64,000 nt of DNA from contig NZ_CP139986.1 in assembly GCF_034424175.1 (NCBI RefSeq), forward strand, positions 992,001 to 1,056,000, in the 5' to 3' direction. Positions 37,900 through 46,990 of this stretch are shown one piece after another. The notes beneath the pieces are model-generated. The model ran no database searches. It saw nothing but the letters and a program-made list of their open reading frames with translations, and was not told where the DNA came from. The translations under genes and the position numbers were made by a program. Position 1 is the stretch's first letter. Each line of letters starts with the position of its first letter. Origin of the DNA: Kluyvera intermedia. GTDB lineage: Bacteria; Pseudomonadota; Gammaproteobacteria; Enterobacterales; Enterobacteriaceae.

Positions 37900-37912
37900 C
37901 GATATCGCAGGC

Positions 37913-38118
37913 AAAAAAAAGCACCGCAATAAGGCGGTGCTACATTAATCACTATGGACAGACAGGGTAAATGTACAGGAAGTGAAAAAGGGTAGCTTCG
38001 CTACCATGATCTGAATTGCAGACCAATTGCAAACACAACAACACAACATCACAACCGTAAGCCAAAAGCAGATCAGAACACGCATTCCGAAAAAGCTTTT
38101 CGTTCCGGCTCAGGAAGT
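37913..38118 (-). ncRNA. gcvB: Small regulatory RNA GcvB
   Basis: 206 nt on the minus strand, starting ACTTCCTGAGCCGGAACG and ending with the terminator hairpin GCACCGCC-TTATT-GCGGTGC plus eight T (37913-37920). The GU-rich R1 target-binding region (GTTGTGATGTTGTGTTGTTG) is intact, as are the AGACCAATTG-type R2 and the CATTTACCCTGTCTGTCC segments. GcvB is an Hfq-dependent repressor of amino acid and peptide uptake mRNAs. It diverges from gcvA, as in E. coli. Confidence 0.95.
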
Positions 38119-38124
38119 GCCGCC

Positions 38125-38153
38125 ATGATAGGTATTTGCTGGTAGAAGCTCAA
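38125..38153 (-). promoter_or_regulatory. gcvB promoter
   Basis: On the minus strand, -35 TTGAGC (38148-38153) and -10 TATCAT (38125-38130) are 17 bp apart and put the start 6-7 bases on, at the known GcvB 5' end. A CTAAT core typical of GcvA sites is at 38186-38190 in the shared gcvB-gcvA region, fitting GcvA activation of gcvB and its own repression. Confidence 0.75.
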
Positions 38154-38246
38154 CGGACAAATTATAATGTCTCAGATAAAAAAAACTAATAGGTTAACGA
38201 CTGTTTCCTATTTGTTAAAATCAATTAACAATTGAGTTCTGGGACT

Positions 38247-39164
38247 ATGTCAAAGCGTTTGCCACCTCTTAATGCATTACGTGTATTTGATGCTGCAGCA
38301 CGTCATCTGAGCTTTACTCGCGCGGCCGATGAGCTTTTTGTGACACAGGCCGCAGTAAGCCACCAAATCAAGTCTCTTGAGGATTTTCTGGGGTTAAAGC
38401 TGTTTCGTCGGCGTAACCGTTCCCTACTTTTAACGGAAGAGGGACAGAGCTATTTTCAGGATATCAAAGAGATCTTTTCGCAATTAACAGAAGCAACGCG
38501 TAAACTACAGGCACGTAGCGCGAAAGGGGCGCTGACTGTTAGTTTATTGCCCAGTTTCGCTATTCAGTGGCTGGTGCCTCGCCTCTCAAGCTTTAACTCA
38601 GCTTATCCGGGAATTGATGTCAGAATCCAGGCTGTCGACCGTCAGGAAGACAAGCTCGCGGATGACGTCGACGTGGCCATTTTTTATGGTCGTGGAAACT
38701 GGCCGGGGCTGCGCGTGGAAAAACTGTACGCCGAGTATTTGCTCCCCGTCTGTTCTCCGCTGCTGCTTACAGGTGAGAAGGCGTTGAAAACGCCCGCCGA
38801 TTTGGCAAAACACACGCTGCTGCATGACGCTTCTCGTCGCGACTGGCAAACATACACGCGCCAGCTCGGGCTCAACCACATCAATGTGCAGCAAGGCCCT
38901 ATTTTTAGCCATAGCGCTATGGTGCTACAGGCTGCCATCCATGGACAGGGCGTTGCGCTGGCGAATAACGTCATGTCGCAATCTGAAATTGAGGCGGGTC
39001 GTCTGGTATGCCCGTTTAACGACGTCCTCGTCAGTAAAAATGCTTTTTATCTGGTTTGCCATGACAGTCAGGCAGAACTGGGTAAAATAGCGGCCTTTCG
39101 TCAGTGGATTCTGGCGAAAGCGGCGCATGAGCAAGAAACTTTTCGTTTTCGATACGATCAATAA
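38247..39164 (+). CDS. gcvA: LysR-type regulator of glycine cleavage, GcvA
   Basis: 305 aa from the ATG at 38247 (MSKRLPPLNALRVFDAAARH), identical in length to E. coli; a start 5 codons upstream is less conserved. The N-terminal winged HTH covers about residues 5-65 (FVTQAAVSHQIKSLEDFLG), followed by the substrate-binding domain. It activates gcvTHP with glycine and represses with GcvR and purines; it also drives gcvB. Confidence 0.97.
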   Translation: MSKRLPPLNALRVFDAAARHLSFTRAADELFVTQAAVSHQIKSLEDFLGLKLFRRRNRSLLLTEEGQSYFQDIKEIFSQLTEATRKLQARSAKGALTVSLLPSFAIQWLVPRLSSFNSAYPGIDVRIQAVDRQEDKLADDVDVAIFYGRGNWPGLRVEKLYAEYLLPVCSPLLLTGEKALKTPADLAKHTLLHDASRRDWQTYTRQLGLNHINVQQGPIFSHSAMVLQAAIHGQGVALANNVMSQSEIEAGRLVCPFNDVLVSKNAFYLVCHDSQAELGKIAAFRQWILAKAAHEQETFRFRYDQ

Positions 39165-39183
39165 TTGAATTTAGGGTAATACC

Positions 39184-39579
39184 ATGACCAGCCGTTTTAT
39201 GCTGATATTTGCCGCCATCAGTGGCTTTATTTTTGTTGCACTGGGCGCGTTTGGTGCGCATGTGCTGAGCAAATCGTTGGGCGTTGTTGAGATGGGGTGG
39301 ATCCAGACCGGTCTGGAGTATCAGGCATTTCACACGTTAGCGATTTTTGGTCTTGCGGTGGCGATGCAGCGCCGCATTAGTATTTGGTTCTACTGGAGTA
39401 GCGTATTTATGGCGCTGGGTACCGTGCTGTTCAGCGGTAGCCTGTACTGCCTGGCGCTCTCCCATTTACGCCTGTGGGCGTTTGTCACCCCGGTGGGCGG
39501 CGTAAGCTTCCTCGCCGGTTGGGTTTTGATGTTAATTGGTGCTATTCGACTTAAGCGTAAGGGTGTTGTTCATGAATAA
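39184..39579 (+). CDS. ygdD: DUF423 membrane protein YgdD
   Basis: 131 aa, four predicted membrane segments (about residues 5-25, 45-62, 68-88, 98-120). Conserved GAFGAHVL and YQAFHTLAI signatures mark the DUF423 family. Function is not established. It overlaps rlmM by 8 bases and probably forms a unit with gcvA and rlmM. Confidence 0.93.
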   Translation: MTSRFMLIFAAISGFIFVALGAFGAHVLSKSLGVVEMGWIQTGLEYQAFHTLAIFGLAVAMQRRISIWFYWSSVFMALGTVLFSGSLYCLALSHLRLWAFVTPVGGVSFLAGWVLMLIGAIRLKRKGVVHE

Positions 39580-40672
39580 GGTTGCGCTGTATTGCCGCCC
39601 TGGGTTTGAGAAAGAGTGTGCTGCGGAAATTACCGATAAAGCCGGGCGTCGCGAGATATTTGGTTTTGCGCGCGTAAAAGATGACTCGGGCTATGTCATT
39701 TTCGAATGCTATCAGGAAGGTGACGCCGATAAGCTGGCGCGTGAACTGCCGTTTAGCTCATTGGTGTTTGCTCGTCAGATGATTGTCATCGGTGAGTTGT
39801 TAAAACACTTACCGGCAGAAGATCGCGTGACGCCAATCGTCGGCATGCTGCAAGGTGTTGTAGAGAAGGGCGGCGATCTGCGCGTGGAAGTGGCGGATAC
39901 CAACGAAAGCAAAGAGTTGTTGAAATTCTGTCGTAAGCTCACCGTACCGCTGCGTTCGGCGCTACGCGAAGCAAAGGTGCTGGCCCCGTACGAAACGACT
40001 AAGCGTCCGGTGGTGCACGTGTTCTTTATTGCACCGGGCTGCTGCTATACCGGTTACTCCTATAGCACCAATAATTCGCCGTTCTATATGGGTATCCCGC
40101 GTCTGAAGTTCCCGTCTGACGCACCAAGCCGCTCAACGCTGAAGCTTGAAGAGGCGTTCCATATCTTTATTCCTGCCGATGAGTGGGAAGAGCGTTTGGG
40201 GAACGGGATGTACGCCGTTGACCTCGGCGCGTGTCCGGGTGGCTGGACCTATCAGCTGGTGAAACGCAATATGTGGGTTTCGTCTGTTGATAACGGCCCC
40301 ATGGCGCAAAGCCTGATGGACACCGGTCAGGTGACCTGGCTGCGTGAAGACGGTTTCCGTTATCGCCCGACTCGCAGCAACATTTCGTGGATGGTATGCG
40401 ATATGGTTGAGCGCCCGGCGAAAGTCTCTGCGCTGATGGCTGAGTGGTTGGTGAACGGCTGGTGCCGTGAGACCATTTTCAACCTGAAGCTGCCGATGAA
40501 AAAACGTTACGAAGAGCTGTCGAATAACCTGGCGTATATCCAGGAGAAGCTTGATGAGCATGGGATTAATGCGCAGATTCAGGCGCGCCAGCTGTACCAT
40601 GATCGTGAAGAAGTGACCGTTCACGTTCGCCGTCTGTGGGCTGCCGTCGGTGGTCGTCGCGACGAGCGTTAA
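39572..40672 (+). CDS. rlmM: 23S rRNA C2498 2'-O-methyltransferase
   Basis: 366 aa from the ATG at 39572 (MNKVALYCRPGFEKECAAEI), the E. coli length; a start 12 codons earlier lies within ygdD. N-terminal THUMP-like RNA-binding region, then a Rossmann methyltransferase with the S-adenosylmethionine site YAVDLGACPGGWTYQL. It methylates the ribose of C2498 in the peptidyl transferase centre. Confidence 0.96.
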   Translation: MNKVALYCRPGFEKECAAEITDKAGRREIFGFARVKDDSGYVIFECYQEGDADKLARELPFSSLVFARQMIVIGELLKHLPAEDRVTPIVGMLQGVVEKGGDLRVEVADTNESKELLKFCRKLTVPLRSALREAKVLAPYETTKRPVVHVFFIAPGCCYTGYSYSTNNSPFYMGIPRLKFPSDAPSRSTLKLEEAFHIFIPADEWEERLGNGMYAVDLGACPGGWTYQLVKRNMWVSSVDNGPMAQSLMDTGQVTWLREDGFRYRPTRSNISWMVCDMVERPAKVSALMAEWLVNGWCRETIFNLKLPMKKRYEELSNNLAYIQEKLDEHGINAQIQARQLYHDREEVTVHVRRLWAAVGGRRDER

Positions 40673-40680
40673 ACACCTGT

Positions 40681-40708
40681 ATCCCGGCTGAGCGTAGCGA
40701 TGCCGGGA
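40681..40708. repeat. REP-like palindrome between rlmM and fucR
   Basis: ATCCCGGCTGAGCGTAGCGA plus TGCCGGGA: arms TCCCGGC/GCCGGGA around the same GAGCGTAGCGA centre as the element after mltA. It lies between convergent genes and may limit read-through. Confidence 0.75.
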
Positions 40709-40720
40709 AGCTCGCTGAGT

Positions 40721-41455
40721 TTAACTGCCTGATGACGTCGTGTTTATCAGGCCAGTTTCATCTGACACAATATGCGTCACATCATCCAGATGCCCAATCC
40801 GGGCCTCCCCCGAACGATTAAACTTACTCTTATCAATCAGTAATAAGGACTGTGATGCGCGTTTGAGCAGCGTAGACTTGAAGTCCGCATTGATGGTATT
40901 GGAGTCCCACAGCGCACCGCTGCTGTCGATCCCTTCACAGGAAAAAATAAACAGATCAATCTCGAGCGGTTTAAGCTGCGAGATAAGCGATGGGTTTACG
41001 TAGCAGCCATACTTGCGCTCAAGCTGCCCACCGGAGCTGATAAGCTGGATATGCTCGCGTTTGCCAAGCTCTTGGCAAATAGGGTGGCTGTTGGTAAATA
41101 CGTGAATATTGATATCCGGCAACTGGCGCGCCAGATACCAGCAGGTGGAGCTGGCATCAAGCGCAATCACCATTCCCTCTTCTATCCAGGCCTGCGCGCC
41201 GCGTGCAATGTCCGCCTTGTGGGCATAGTGGCTTTTGAGTCGAATGTGGAATGGATCGCCGCTGTCCTGGTTCTCACGGTGGAGATATTTAACTCGGCCG
41301 TGGTTGCGCAGGACTTTTCCCTGCGCCTGGAGTTCACTGAGATCGCGACGAATGGTCTCTTTGCTGACGTTAAGTTCAACGGAGAGCGCATCAGTTGTCA
41401 GGCTTTTATGGTGGATTAGCAGGTCTACTATCGCTTGTTGGCGTGCCGTTTTCAT
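40721..41455 (-). CDS. fucR: L-fucose operon regulator FucR (DeoR family)
   Basis: 244 aa from the ATG at 41455 (MKTARQQAIVDLLIHHKSL), E. coli 243. The N-terminal DeoR-type HTH is SLTTDALSVELNVSKETIRR; the C-terminal sugar-phosphate sensor domain has the LDASSTCWYLA and LLIDKSKF motifs. It activates the fuc genes with fuculose-1-phosphate as inducer. Last gene of the fucPIKUR unit; a GTG three codons upstream is less likely. Confidence 0.96.
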   Translation of the reverse strand: MKTARQQAIVDLLIHHKSLTTDALSVELNVSKETIRRDLSELQAQGKVLRNHGRVKYLHRENQDSGDPFHIRLKSHYAHKADIARGAQAWIEEGMVIALDASSTCWYLARQLPDINIHVFTNSHPICQELGKREHIQLISSGGQLERKYGCYVNPSLISQLKPLEIDLFIFSCEGIDSSGALWDSNTINADFKSTLLKRASQSLLLIDKSKFNRSGEARIGHLDDVTHIVSDETGLINTTSSGS

Positions 41456-41479
41456 TTGTCTCACCCCATCATTCGATAA

Positions 41480-41500
41480 ACGCCCGCATCAGGCGGGCGT
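41480..41500. terminator. Hairpin in the fucU-fucR gap
   Basis: ACGCCCGC-ATCAG-GCGGGCGT is a perfect 8-bp stem with a 5-base loop in the 57-base gap between fucU and fucR. On the minus strand it is followed by TTATCGAAT, a poor T-tract, so it probably lowers rather than blocks fucR expression or protects upstream mRNA. Confidence 0.55.
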
Positions 41501-41512
41501 CCCGGCATGAGA

Positions 41513-41935
41513 TTACGGTGTTACCCCTTTTTTTAAAAGAATATTACCGTACTTAGCGCACTCACCTGTGATAACGATCGCAAAGGTTTTTTGCGCCCGC
41601 TCGTAAAACGCGAAGCGGTCAATGCGGCAAATCTCCGGGCAGGGAGCCTGCGGAGAAAGCGCATCGCGGTAGCGCGCTTCTACTGACGGGTCGAGGGTAT
41701 CGCCCTCCACCGCGGCCATCATCACTAGAGGTGGTGCGTAGCTGTCGAGTTCAAACAGTGGGATCACTGCGGCCAGGAGATCGCTGACCTTTAGGCCATC
41801 GGCCCGAATAACCTGTGGCCCCATGCTGTGCGCCGGAAAGTGAGCATCGGAAAAAATGATCTCATCCCCGTGTCCCATCTCCGCCATCACCTTGAGTAGT
41901 TCAGGGGATATTAACGGTGAAATCGTTTTAAGCAT
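41513..41935 (-). CDS. fucU: L-fucose mutarotase
   Basis: 140 aa from the ATG at 41935 (MLKTISPLISPELLKVMAEM), same as E. coli; the start lies one base past the fucK stop. RbsD/FucU fold with conserved GHGDEIIFSDAHFPA near residues 21-35 supplying the active-site His. It interconverts alpha and beta fucose for FucI. Confidence 0.96.
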   Translation of the reverse strand: MLKTISPLISPELLKVMAEMGHGDEIIFSDAHFPAHSMGPQVIRADGLKVSDLLAAVIPLFELDSYAPPLVMMAAVEGDTLDPSVEARYRDALSPQAPCPEICRIDRFAFYERAQKTFAIVITGECAKYGNILLKKGVTP

Positions 41936-41936
41936 C

Positions 41937-43355
41937 TTAAACTCCCTCAATCAGTTCCGGTTCAGTTTGCGGATAGAAATAGCGGTATTGATAGTTCACC
42001 TGCGCTCTGGCCTGCTCTGGGCTGTTAAACTCACCGATGCCGTACCAGCCAAACATGGCGGCGCCGGCTACGGTGGTTTCGGCATCATCCAGCACCTTAA
42101 TAGGAATATCGAGCATATTCGCTTTGATCTGATTCCACAGCGCGTTACGGCTGCCACCGCCAACCAGCAGCAGTTCGGTCGCTTTAAAGCGGCCGATTTT
42201 TTGTAGCGTTTGCAGATTGTGTGCAAGTTGTTCCGTTAACCCTTCCAGCGCGGCGCGATAGAAATGACCGCGAGTAGTGTTGAGCGTCACACCCTGCCAG
42301 CCCGCATTCTGGCAGGCGAGCAGGTCGCACTGCATCTTCACGCCTTCAGCACCCTCAGGAATGACCCGCGCCTCTTCGATCAGCGTTTGCCATGGGGTTT
42401 CTGCCGTCCACAGCAGCTTTCTAACCCATTCCAGTACGCCGGAAGCCAGCCATTGCATGCCAGGATTATAGAGATCGACCTGACTATCCAGCTCGCAGGT
42501 GGAGCCTGCGTAGTGGCTGAGCAGCGGCGTGTTGACCTGAGCGCTGCGCACCATCAGGATTTCCCACGTGCCAGAAGAGAGTACCGGTTCATCCTGCTCT
42601 GCGCCCGCACCAAACAGCGCAAACTGCGTGTCGTGTCCGGCAGAGATAACCGGAATACCGGCGGGTAAGCCCAGTAAGTTCGCGGCATTGCTTTGCAGCA
42701 TGCCAATTTGCTGGCCTGCTTCAACGAGTCGCGGAAACAGGCGGCGCGATAATCCCGTTGCCTGCAGAATCTGCTCGCTGAAATCTCGCTGGTGGATGTC
42801 CAGCATCTGGCTGGTGCCCGCCATAGTAATATCGGTGGTGAATTCCCCGGTCAGCCGGTGGTTGATGAGTGAGGAAATAAACAGCCAGGCGTGGGCCTGC
42901 TCCAGCAACTGCGGGTGGTTCTCTTTCAGCCATATCAGCTTGTACAAGGTGTTGAAGCTAAACGCGCCGACGCCGGATATCTGCTGGAGTTGCTGCGGGG
43001 GCATAAAACGGCTGATACTTTCCATAACGGTTGCGGTGCGCGGGCATTTCCAGCTGATCACCGGATAGAGCAGCTCGCCGTGTTCATCAACCAGCGCACC
43101 ATCGACGCCGAAGGTGGTGACCGTGATGCCGCGAACCCGACAGGAGGACAGCTCGCTGCGAATCAGCCGACAGCACTCAGCGAAGCGTTGCACAATGGCC
43201 TCCAGCGACCACTGGTGCCAGGCGCTGTTTTCCACGGCAATATCGCTGGCGTTTGCGGTGGCGGCACGGGCAATAATTTTCCCTTGTCGGTCAACGGCAA
43301 TCGCCCGTACGTTGGTGGCGCCGCAGTCGAGGACCAGGATGACGTCTTGTTTCAT
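41937..43355 (-). CDS. fucK: L-fuculokinase
   Basis: 472 aa from the ATG at 43355 (MKQDVILVLDCGATNVRAIA). GGAG sits 6 bases before this ATG, favouring it over the ATG at 43367. FGGY sugar kinase: N-terminal phosphate loop LDCGATNVRAI, C-terminal LLVGGGSRNALW and AGAAMFGWYG. It phosphorylates L-fuculose to fuculose-1-phosphate. Lies between fucI and fucU. Confidence 0.96.
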   Translation of the reverse strand: MKQDVILVLDCGATNVRAIAVDRQGKIIARAATANASDIAVENSAWHQWSLEAIVQRFAECCRLIRSELSSCRVRGITVTTFGVDGALVDEHGELLYPVISWKCPRTATVMESISRFMPPQQLQQISGVGAFSFNTLYKLIWLKENHPQLLEQAHAWLFISSLINHRLTGEFTTDITMAGTSQMLDIHQRDFSEQILQATGLSRRLFPRLVEAGQQIGMLQSNAANLLGLPAGIPVISAGHDTQFALFGAGAEQDEPVLSSGTWEILMVRSAQVNTPLLSHYAGSTCELDSQVDLYNPGMQWLASGVLEWVRKLLWTAETPWQTLIEEARVIPEGAEGVKMQCDLLACQNAGWQGVTLNTTRGHFYRAALEGLTEQLAHNLQTLQKIGRFKATELLLVGGGSRNALWNQIKANMLDIPIKVLDDAETTVAGAAMFGWYGIGEFNSPEQARAQVNYQYRYFYPQTEPELIEGV

Positions 43356-43371
43356 ATGTAACTCCATAAAC

Positions 43372-43447
43372 GTCGCCGGATGGCGCTGCGCTTATACGGC
43401 CTACGGTTCACGCACCCGTAGGCCCGGTAAGCTTGCGCCACCGGGCA
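43372..43447. repeat. BIME with two REP units between fucK and fucI
   Basis: Unit one is GCCGGATGGCGCTGCGCTTA ending near CGGCCTACG; unit two, facing the other way, is CCGTAGGCCCGGTAAGCTTG ending CGCCACCGGGC. Opposed REP arms in a 100-base gap are the classical BIME layout. Within the fuc operon such an element may set relative mRNA levels of fucI and fucK. Confidence 0.8.
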
Positions 43448-43455
43448 AAGCCGCA

Positions 43456-45231
43456 TTAACGTTTATACAGCGGGCCATAGTTCTGGCAGGCGCGGTAATC
43501 CTGGCCTTCTGTGTCCATGCCGTGCGCAGACCAGGTGGAAGGGCGATAAATTTTCGTCTCTTCGACGTTATGCATGCACACCGGAATACGCAGCATAGAC
43601 GCCAGGGTGATAAAGTCGGCGCCGACGTGGCCGATGGTCAGCACGCCGTGGTTAGCGCCCCAGTTCGCCATCACTGAATAGACGTCGGAGAACGGGCCTT
43701 TACCGGTCAGGCGCGGTGCAAACCACGTGGTGGGCCAGGTGGAGTTGGTGCGGGCATCAAGCTGGTCGTGCATTTCTTTCGGCAGCTCAACGCTCCAGCC
43801 TTCGGCGATTTGCAGTACCGGACCAATGCCTTTGATGATATTCACTCGAGTCATAGTGAACGGCACGCCGCCTTCGGTCAGGAAGCGGGAAGAGAAGCCG
43901 CCGCCGCGGAAATATTCATGAATCGCCGGGCACCACTCGGTGGCTGCCAGGCAGGCGTCGGCCTCCTGTTGGCTGATTTCCCAGTGTGGTTTCATCGTCG
44001 GCTGGCCGTCAGCATCGCGCTGTTTACAAGAGCCGTCCAGCGCCGCCGAGCCGGAGTTGATCAGGTGGATGATGCCGTGCTCTGCCAGCCCGGTCAGCGG
44101 TTTGCCGGTGACGCGTTCTACCGCTTCCGGTGACCAGTAGGTGCGCACGTCGGCAAATACTTGAGCGGTACCGGTTAGCTGATGTCCCATCAGCATCGCC
44201 ACGCCGTTCAGGCTGTCGTTTTCGGTGGCGACGACGAGCGGTTCGCGTACGCCGTTCCAGTCGAATGAACTATTGAGCAGCGCTTCGGCGGTATCGCCGT
44301 TGGGGTATTGATCGGTCCAGTGGCGCTGGCCCTGGAAGCCGGCGGCAATGGCGTTATAGCCCAGCGACTCTTCCACCAACCCTTTTTCCGCCAGCTTCTT
44401 ATTGCCCTGCATCATGTCGCGGATGCACATCGCCATCAGCAGGCTCTCTTTGAGCACCTCGCGGCTCTGTTCTTCATTACGCTTATATTGCTGCGCGTTC
44501 TGGTCTTCGCCGTAGCGGAAGTTTTTATCCGCCCACGCCAGCGCCATCTCCAGCTCGGCTTCATCATAGATTTTCTGGTCGATACGGCGGCGCAGTTCGG
44601 TCATATCGACCGCCTGCACCTTCATGCCCAGCCAGGATTCGAAGAAGTTGTGATCGACAATGGAACCGGCAATCCCCATCGACACGCCGCCGACGGAAAG
44701 ATAGCTTTTGCCTTTCATGCTGGCGACCGCTAAACCGGCGCGGGCAAAGCGCAGCAGTTTTTCTTCGACATCTGCCGGAATGGAGGTGTCATCGGCATCC
44801 TGCACGTCATGGCCGTAAATGGAGAATGCCGGAATGCCTTTCTGGCTGTGCGCGGCCAACGCTGCGGCAAGATATACTGCTCCCGGGCGTTCAGTGCCGT
44901 TAAAGCCCCAGATGGCTTTCGGGCGCATCGGGTCCATATCGATAGTCTCACTGCCGTAGCACCAGCAAGGGGTGACGGTAATGGTGACACCGACGTTCTG
45001 ACTGCTGAATTTTTCTTCGCAGGCGGCTGATTCCGCCATTCCCGCGATACAGCTATCGGCGATCACGCACTCAATCTGCGCGCCGCTGGCGTGGCGGAGT
45101 TTCTCGGTGATAACCGCGGCGGTGGCTTTCGCCATATTCATGGTTTGCTCTTCCAGCGACTCGCGCACTCCCATGCGACGTCCATCAATCACCGGGCGAA
45201 TACCAATTTTCGGTAAGCTGATTTTTTTCAT
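43456..45231 (-). CDS. fucI: L-fucose isomerase
   Basis: 591 aa, the same as E. coli FucI. Start MKKISLPKIGIRPVIDGRRM. Three-domain aldose-ketose isomerase; the Mn-binding acidic residues lie in the TENDSLNGVAMLMGHQL region and the central AEHGIIHLINSGSAAL segment follows. It converts L-fucose to L-fuculose. Intact although the permease gene upstream is interrupted. Confidence 0.97.
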   Translation of the reverse strand: MKKISLPKIGIRPVIDGRRMGVRESLEEQTMNMAKATAAVITEKLRHASGAQIECVIADSCIAGMAESAACEEKFSSQNVGVTITVTPCWCYGSETIDMDPMRPKAIWGFNGTERPGAVYLAAALAAHSQKGIPAFSIYGHDVQDADDTSIPADVEEKLLRFARAGLAVASMKGKSYLSVGGVSMGIAGSIVDHNFFESWLGMKVQAVDMTELRRRIDQKIYDEAELEMALAWADKNFRYGEDQNAQQYKRNEEQSREVLKESLLMAMCIRDMMQGNKKLAEKGLVEESLGYNAIAAGFQGQRHWTDQYPNGDTAEALLNSSFDWNGVREPLVVATENDSLNGVAMLMGHQLTGTAQVFADVRTYWSPEAVERVTGKPLTGLAEHGIIHLINSGSAALDGSCKQRDADGQPTMKPHWEISQQEADACLAATEWCPAIHEYFRGGGFSSRFLTEGGVPFTMTRVNIIKGIGPVLQIAEGWSVELPKEMHDQLDARTNSTWPTTWFAPRLTGKGPFSDVYSVMANWGANHGVLTIGHVGADFITLASMLRIPVCMHNVEETKIYRPSTWSAHGMDTEGQDYRACQNYGPLYKR

Positions 45232-45262
45232 TACAGATTCCTCACGTTATTCGGATAAATGT

Positions 45263-46573
45263 TTAGTTAGCTGCCGTTTGTGAACGGAAACGGGCAAAGA
45301 TGAAGATGATGGCAAAGCAAAGTGCCGGGATGAGCTCTGCGGTCGGAATATTGCCTGCGGCATCGCTGACAAAGCCCATGACCGGGGTGACGATGCCGCC
45401 GCCAATGATGGTCATGACGATGAAAGAGGAGCCGTATTTGGTGTCCTGTCCCAGATTTTTGATGCCCAGCGAGAAGATGGTCGGATACTGAATCGACATA
45501 AAGGCGCTGCACAGCGTCAGGGCCAGCAAGCCAACGTGACCGCCGGTGAAGGCCGAAATCAGGCACAGGATCATGGCAAGCAGGGCGTAGGCTGCCAGGA
45601 CTTTATGCGGCGCGAAGCGGCTGATAAGCCAGGTACCGGAGAAGCGGCCGATAAAGAAGCACACCATGGTGCCGGTCAGATAGTTGGCGGCAAAGCCTGG
45701 GGTCATGCCGGGGATCTCTTCGATAGCGTAGCGAATCAGATAGCTCCAGCAGGCGGTTTGCGCACCGACGTAGCAGAACTGCGCCAGCACCGCCCAGCGC
45801 CAGTGGCGAATGCGCACCAGGCGGGAAAAGGAGGCTGAGAATGAATTCTGTCCGATGTCACTATGATCATCACTCTGCAGGGCTGGAAATTTGGTAAACA
45901 TAATCAGCAGAGCGACCAGTAAGACGACCGCGACGATGATCATATAAGGGGTTTGTACTGATAGCACCAGGCTGTGTTTATAGGCGCTGAGTTGGTCGGG
46001 CGCCATTTTATCGAGTACTTCTTGAGATTGATGCGGCACGTTAGACAAAATAAGACTTTGCCCAAAGACGACCGCAATAATGGCACCAAAAGAGTTAAAA
46101 GTTTGCGCCAGATTAAGTCGGAAGTGTCCACTATTTTCTGGACCTAAAACGGTAACAAATGGATTTGCCGCCGTTTCCAGACAACCTAAACCTGCGGCGA
46201 TAATAAATAATCCAATCAGAAATAATGTGTAATTCATGACTTCAGCTGCCGGCTAGAATAGTGCTGCGCCGATAGCATATAAGAATAATCCGGTAATAAT
46301 ACCTGCTTTGTAACTTAATTTTTTCATCAGTATCCCGGCAGGGATAGGAATGACAAAGTAGCCAAAATAAAAAGCAGATTGAATCAGGCCTGCCTGAAAG
46401 TTACTCAGTGTAAAAGCTTGCTGGAACTGTGGTAATAAAATGTCGTTAAGATTATTAGCTACAGCCCAAAGAAAAAACAGTGAGCAAAGTAAAGCGAAAG
46501 GAATAATGTAGTGTCGGCTTTTACCGGTGTCTACGGCGCGGAAACTCTGCGTTTGTATTGTTGTATTGCCCAT
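45263..46573 (-). pseudogene. fucP: L-fucose:H+ symporter fucP interrupted by an in-frame amber codon
   Basis: Reading from the ATG at 46573, the frame runs MGNTTIQTQSFRAVD ... LFLYAIGAALF and meets TAG at 46253-46255 (codon 107). It resumes in the same frame as PAAEV-MNYTLFLIGLFIIAAG to the stop at 45263. E. coli FucP has Trp at this position (GAALFWPAAEI), so TGG to TAG, a single G-to-A change, explains it. Without the stop it would be a normal ~436-residue MFS permease of 12 helices; truncation leaves about three. Every other position looks conserved, so the lesion is recent, suppressed, or a base-call error. An internal start at 46237 would lack the first helices. Confidence 0.9.
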
Positions 46574-46722
46574 AACATCCTCATTGGTTCAGAAGCGTCA
46601 GAGTGTGTTCAGTCTGGCTAATCAGACCCTAAAAGAAGAGTTCGCTGTGCTTACCTGTATTAATTGGTGGTCAGGAATGAACTCATGAATGCATTTTCGA
46701 GTAAAAAAAATGGTTTAATATG

Positions 46723-46989
46723 ATGGCGGTCACACTTAATCACGATAGGGTATTTTTATGTGATATCTATCACTTTAAATTTTAAAAATGATGCCCGTTT
46801 GAGATTCAAATTAATTAAAACCCACAGCGAGGATGACCGATTTAATTTATTGCTGCGGAAACGGTCATTTGTTAACTTGGTCAGATTAAAAATGCCCGTT
46901 TCAAAAAATATTTTTAATGGCGGTCATTTTTATGATGTAAATATGCCCACAGAATTGATCATCTGTATTGATTAATTGATATTGGTCAC
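46723..46989. repeat. Cluster of AAACGG(T/G)CAT-like motifs, candidate FucR sites
   Basis: Related short motifs recur in both orientations: ATGGCGGTCA at 46723 and 46917, ATGCCCGTTT at 46791 and 46892, ATGACCG at 46833, ACGGTCAT at 46861, TTGGTCA at 46877 and 46982, ATGCCCA at 46943. The shared core is CGG(T/G)CAT or its complement. Dense repetition in the gap between two FucR-controlled units suggests operators of FucR, but no binding data are visible here. Confidence 0.4.
46759..46774. promoter_or_regulatory. CRP-cAMP site (strong match)
   Basis: TGTGA-TATCTA-TCACT matches the CRP consensus TGTGA-N6-TCACA at 9 of 10 positions. It lies 186 bases from the fucP start codon and 341 from fucA. 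Catabolite control of both fuc units is known in E. coli. Confidence 0.8.
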
Positions 46990-46990
46990 A
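46975..46990. promoter_or_regulatory. CRP-cAMP site (weaker match), fucA side
   Basis: ATTGA-TATTGG-TCACA matches the CRP consensus at 8 of 10 positions, with a perfect right half. It is 125 bases upstream of the fucA ATG, a position suited to activation of fucAO. Confidence 0.5.

Noticed and set aside
46253..46255. Programmed recoding (pyrrolysine or selenocysteine) at the fucP amber codon
   Set aside because: No pyl genes are known in this family, selenocysteine uses TGA, and the homologous residue is an ordinary Trp.
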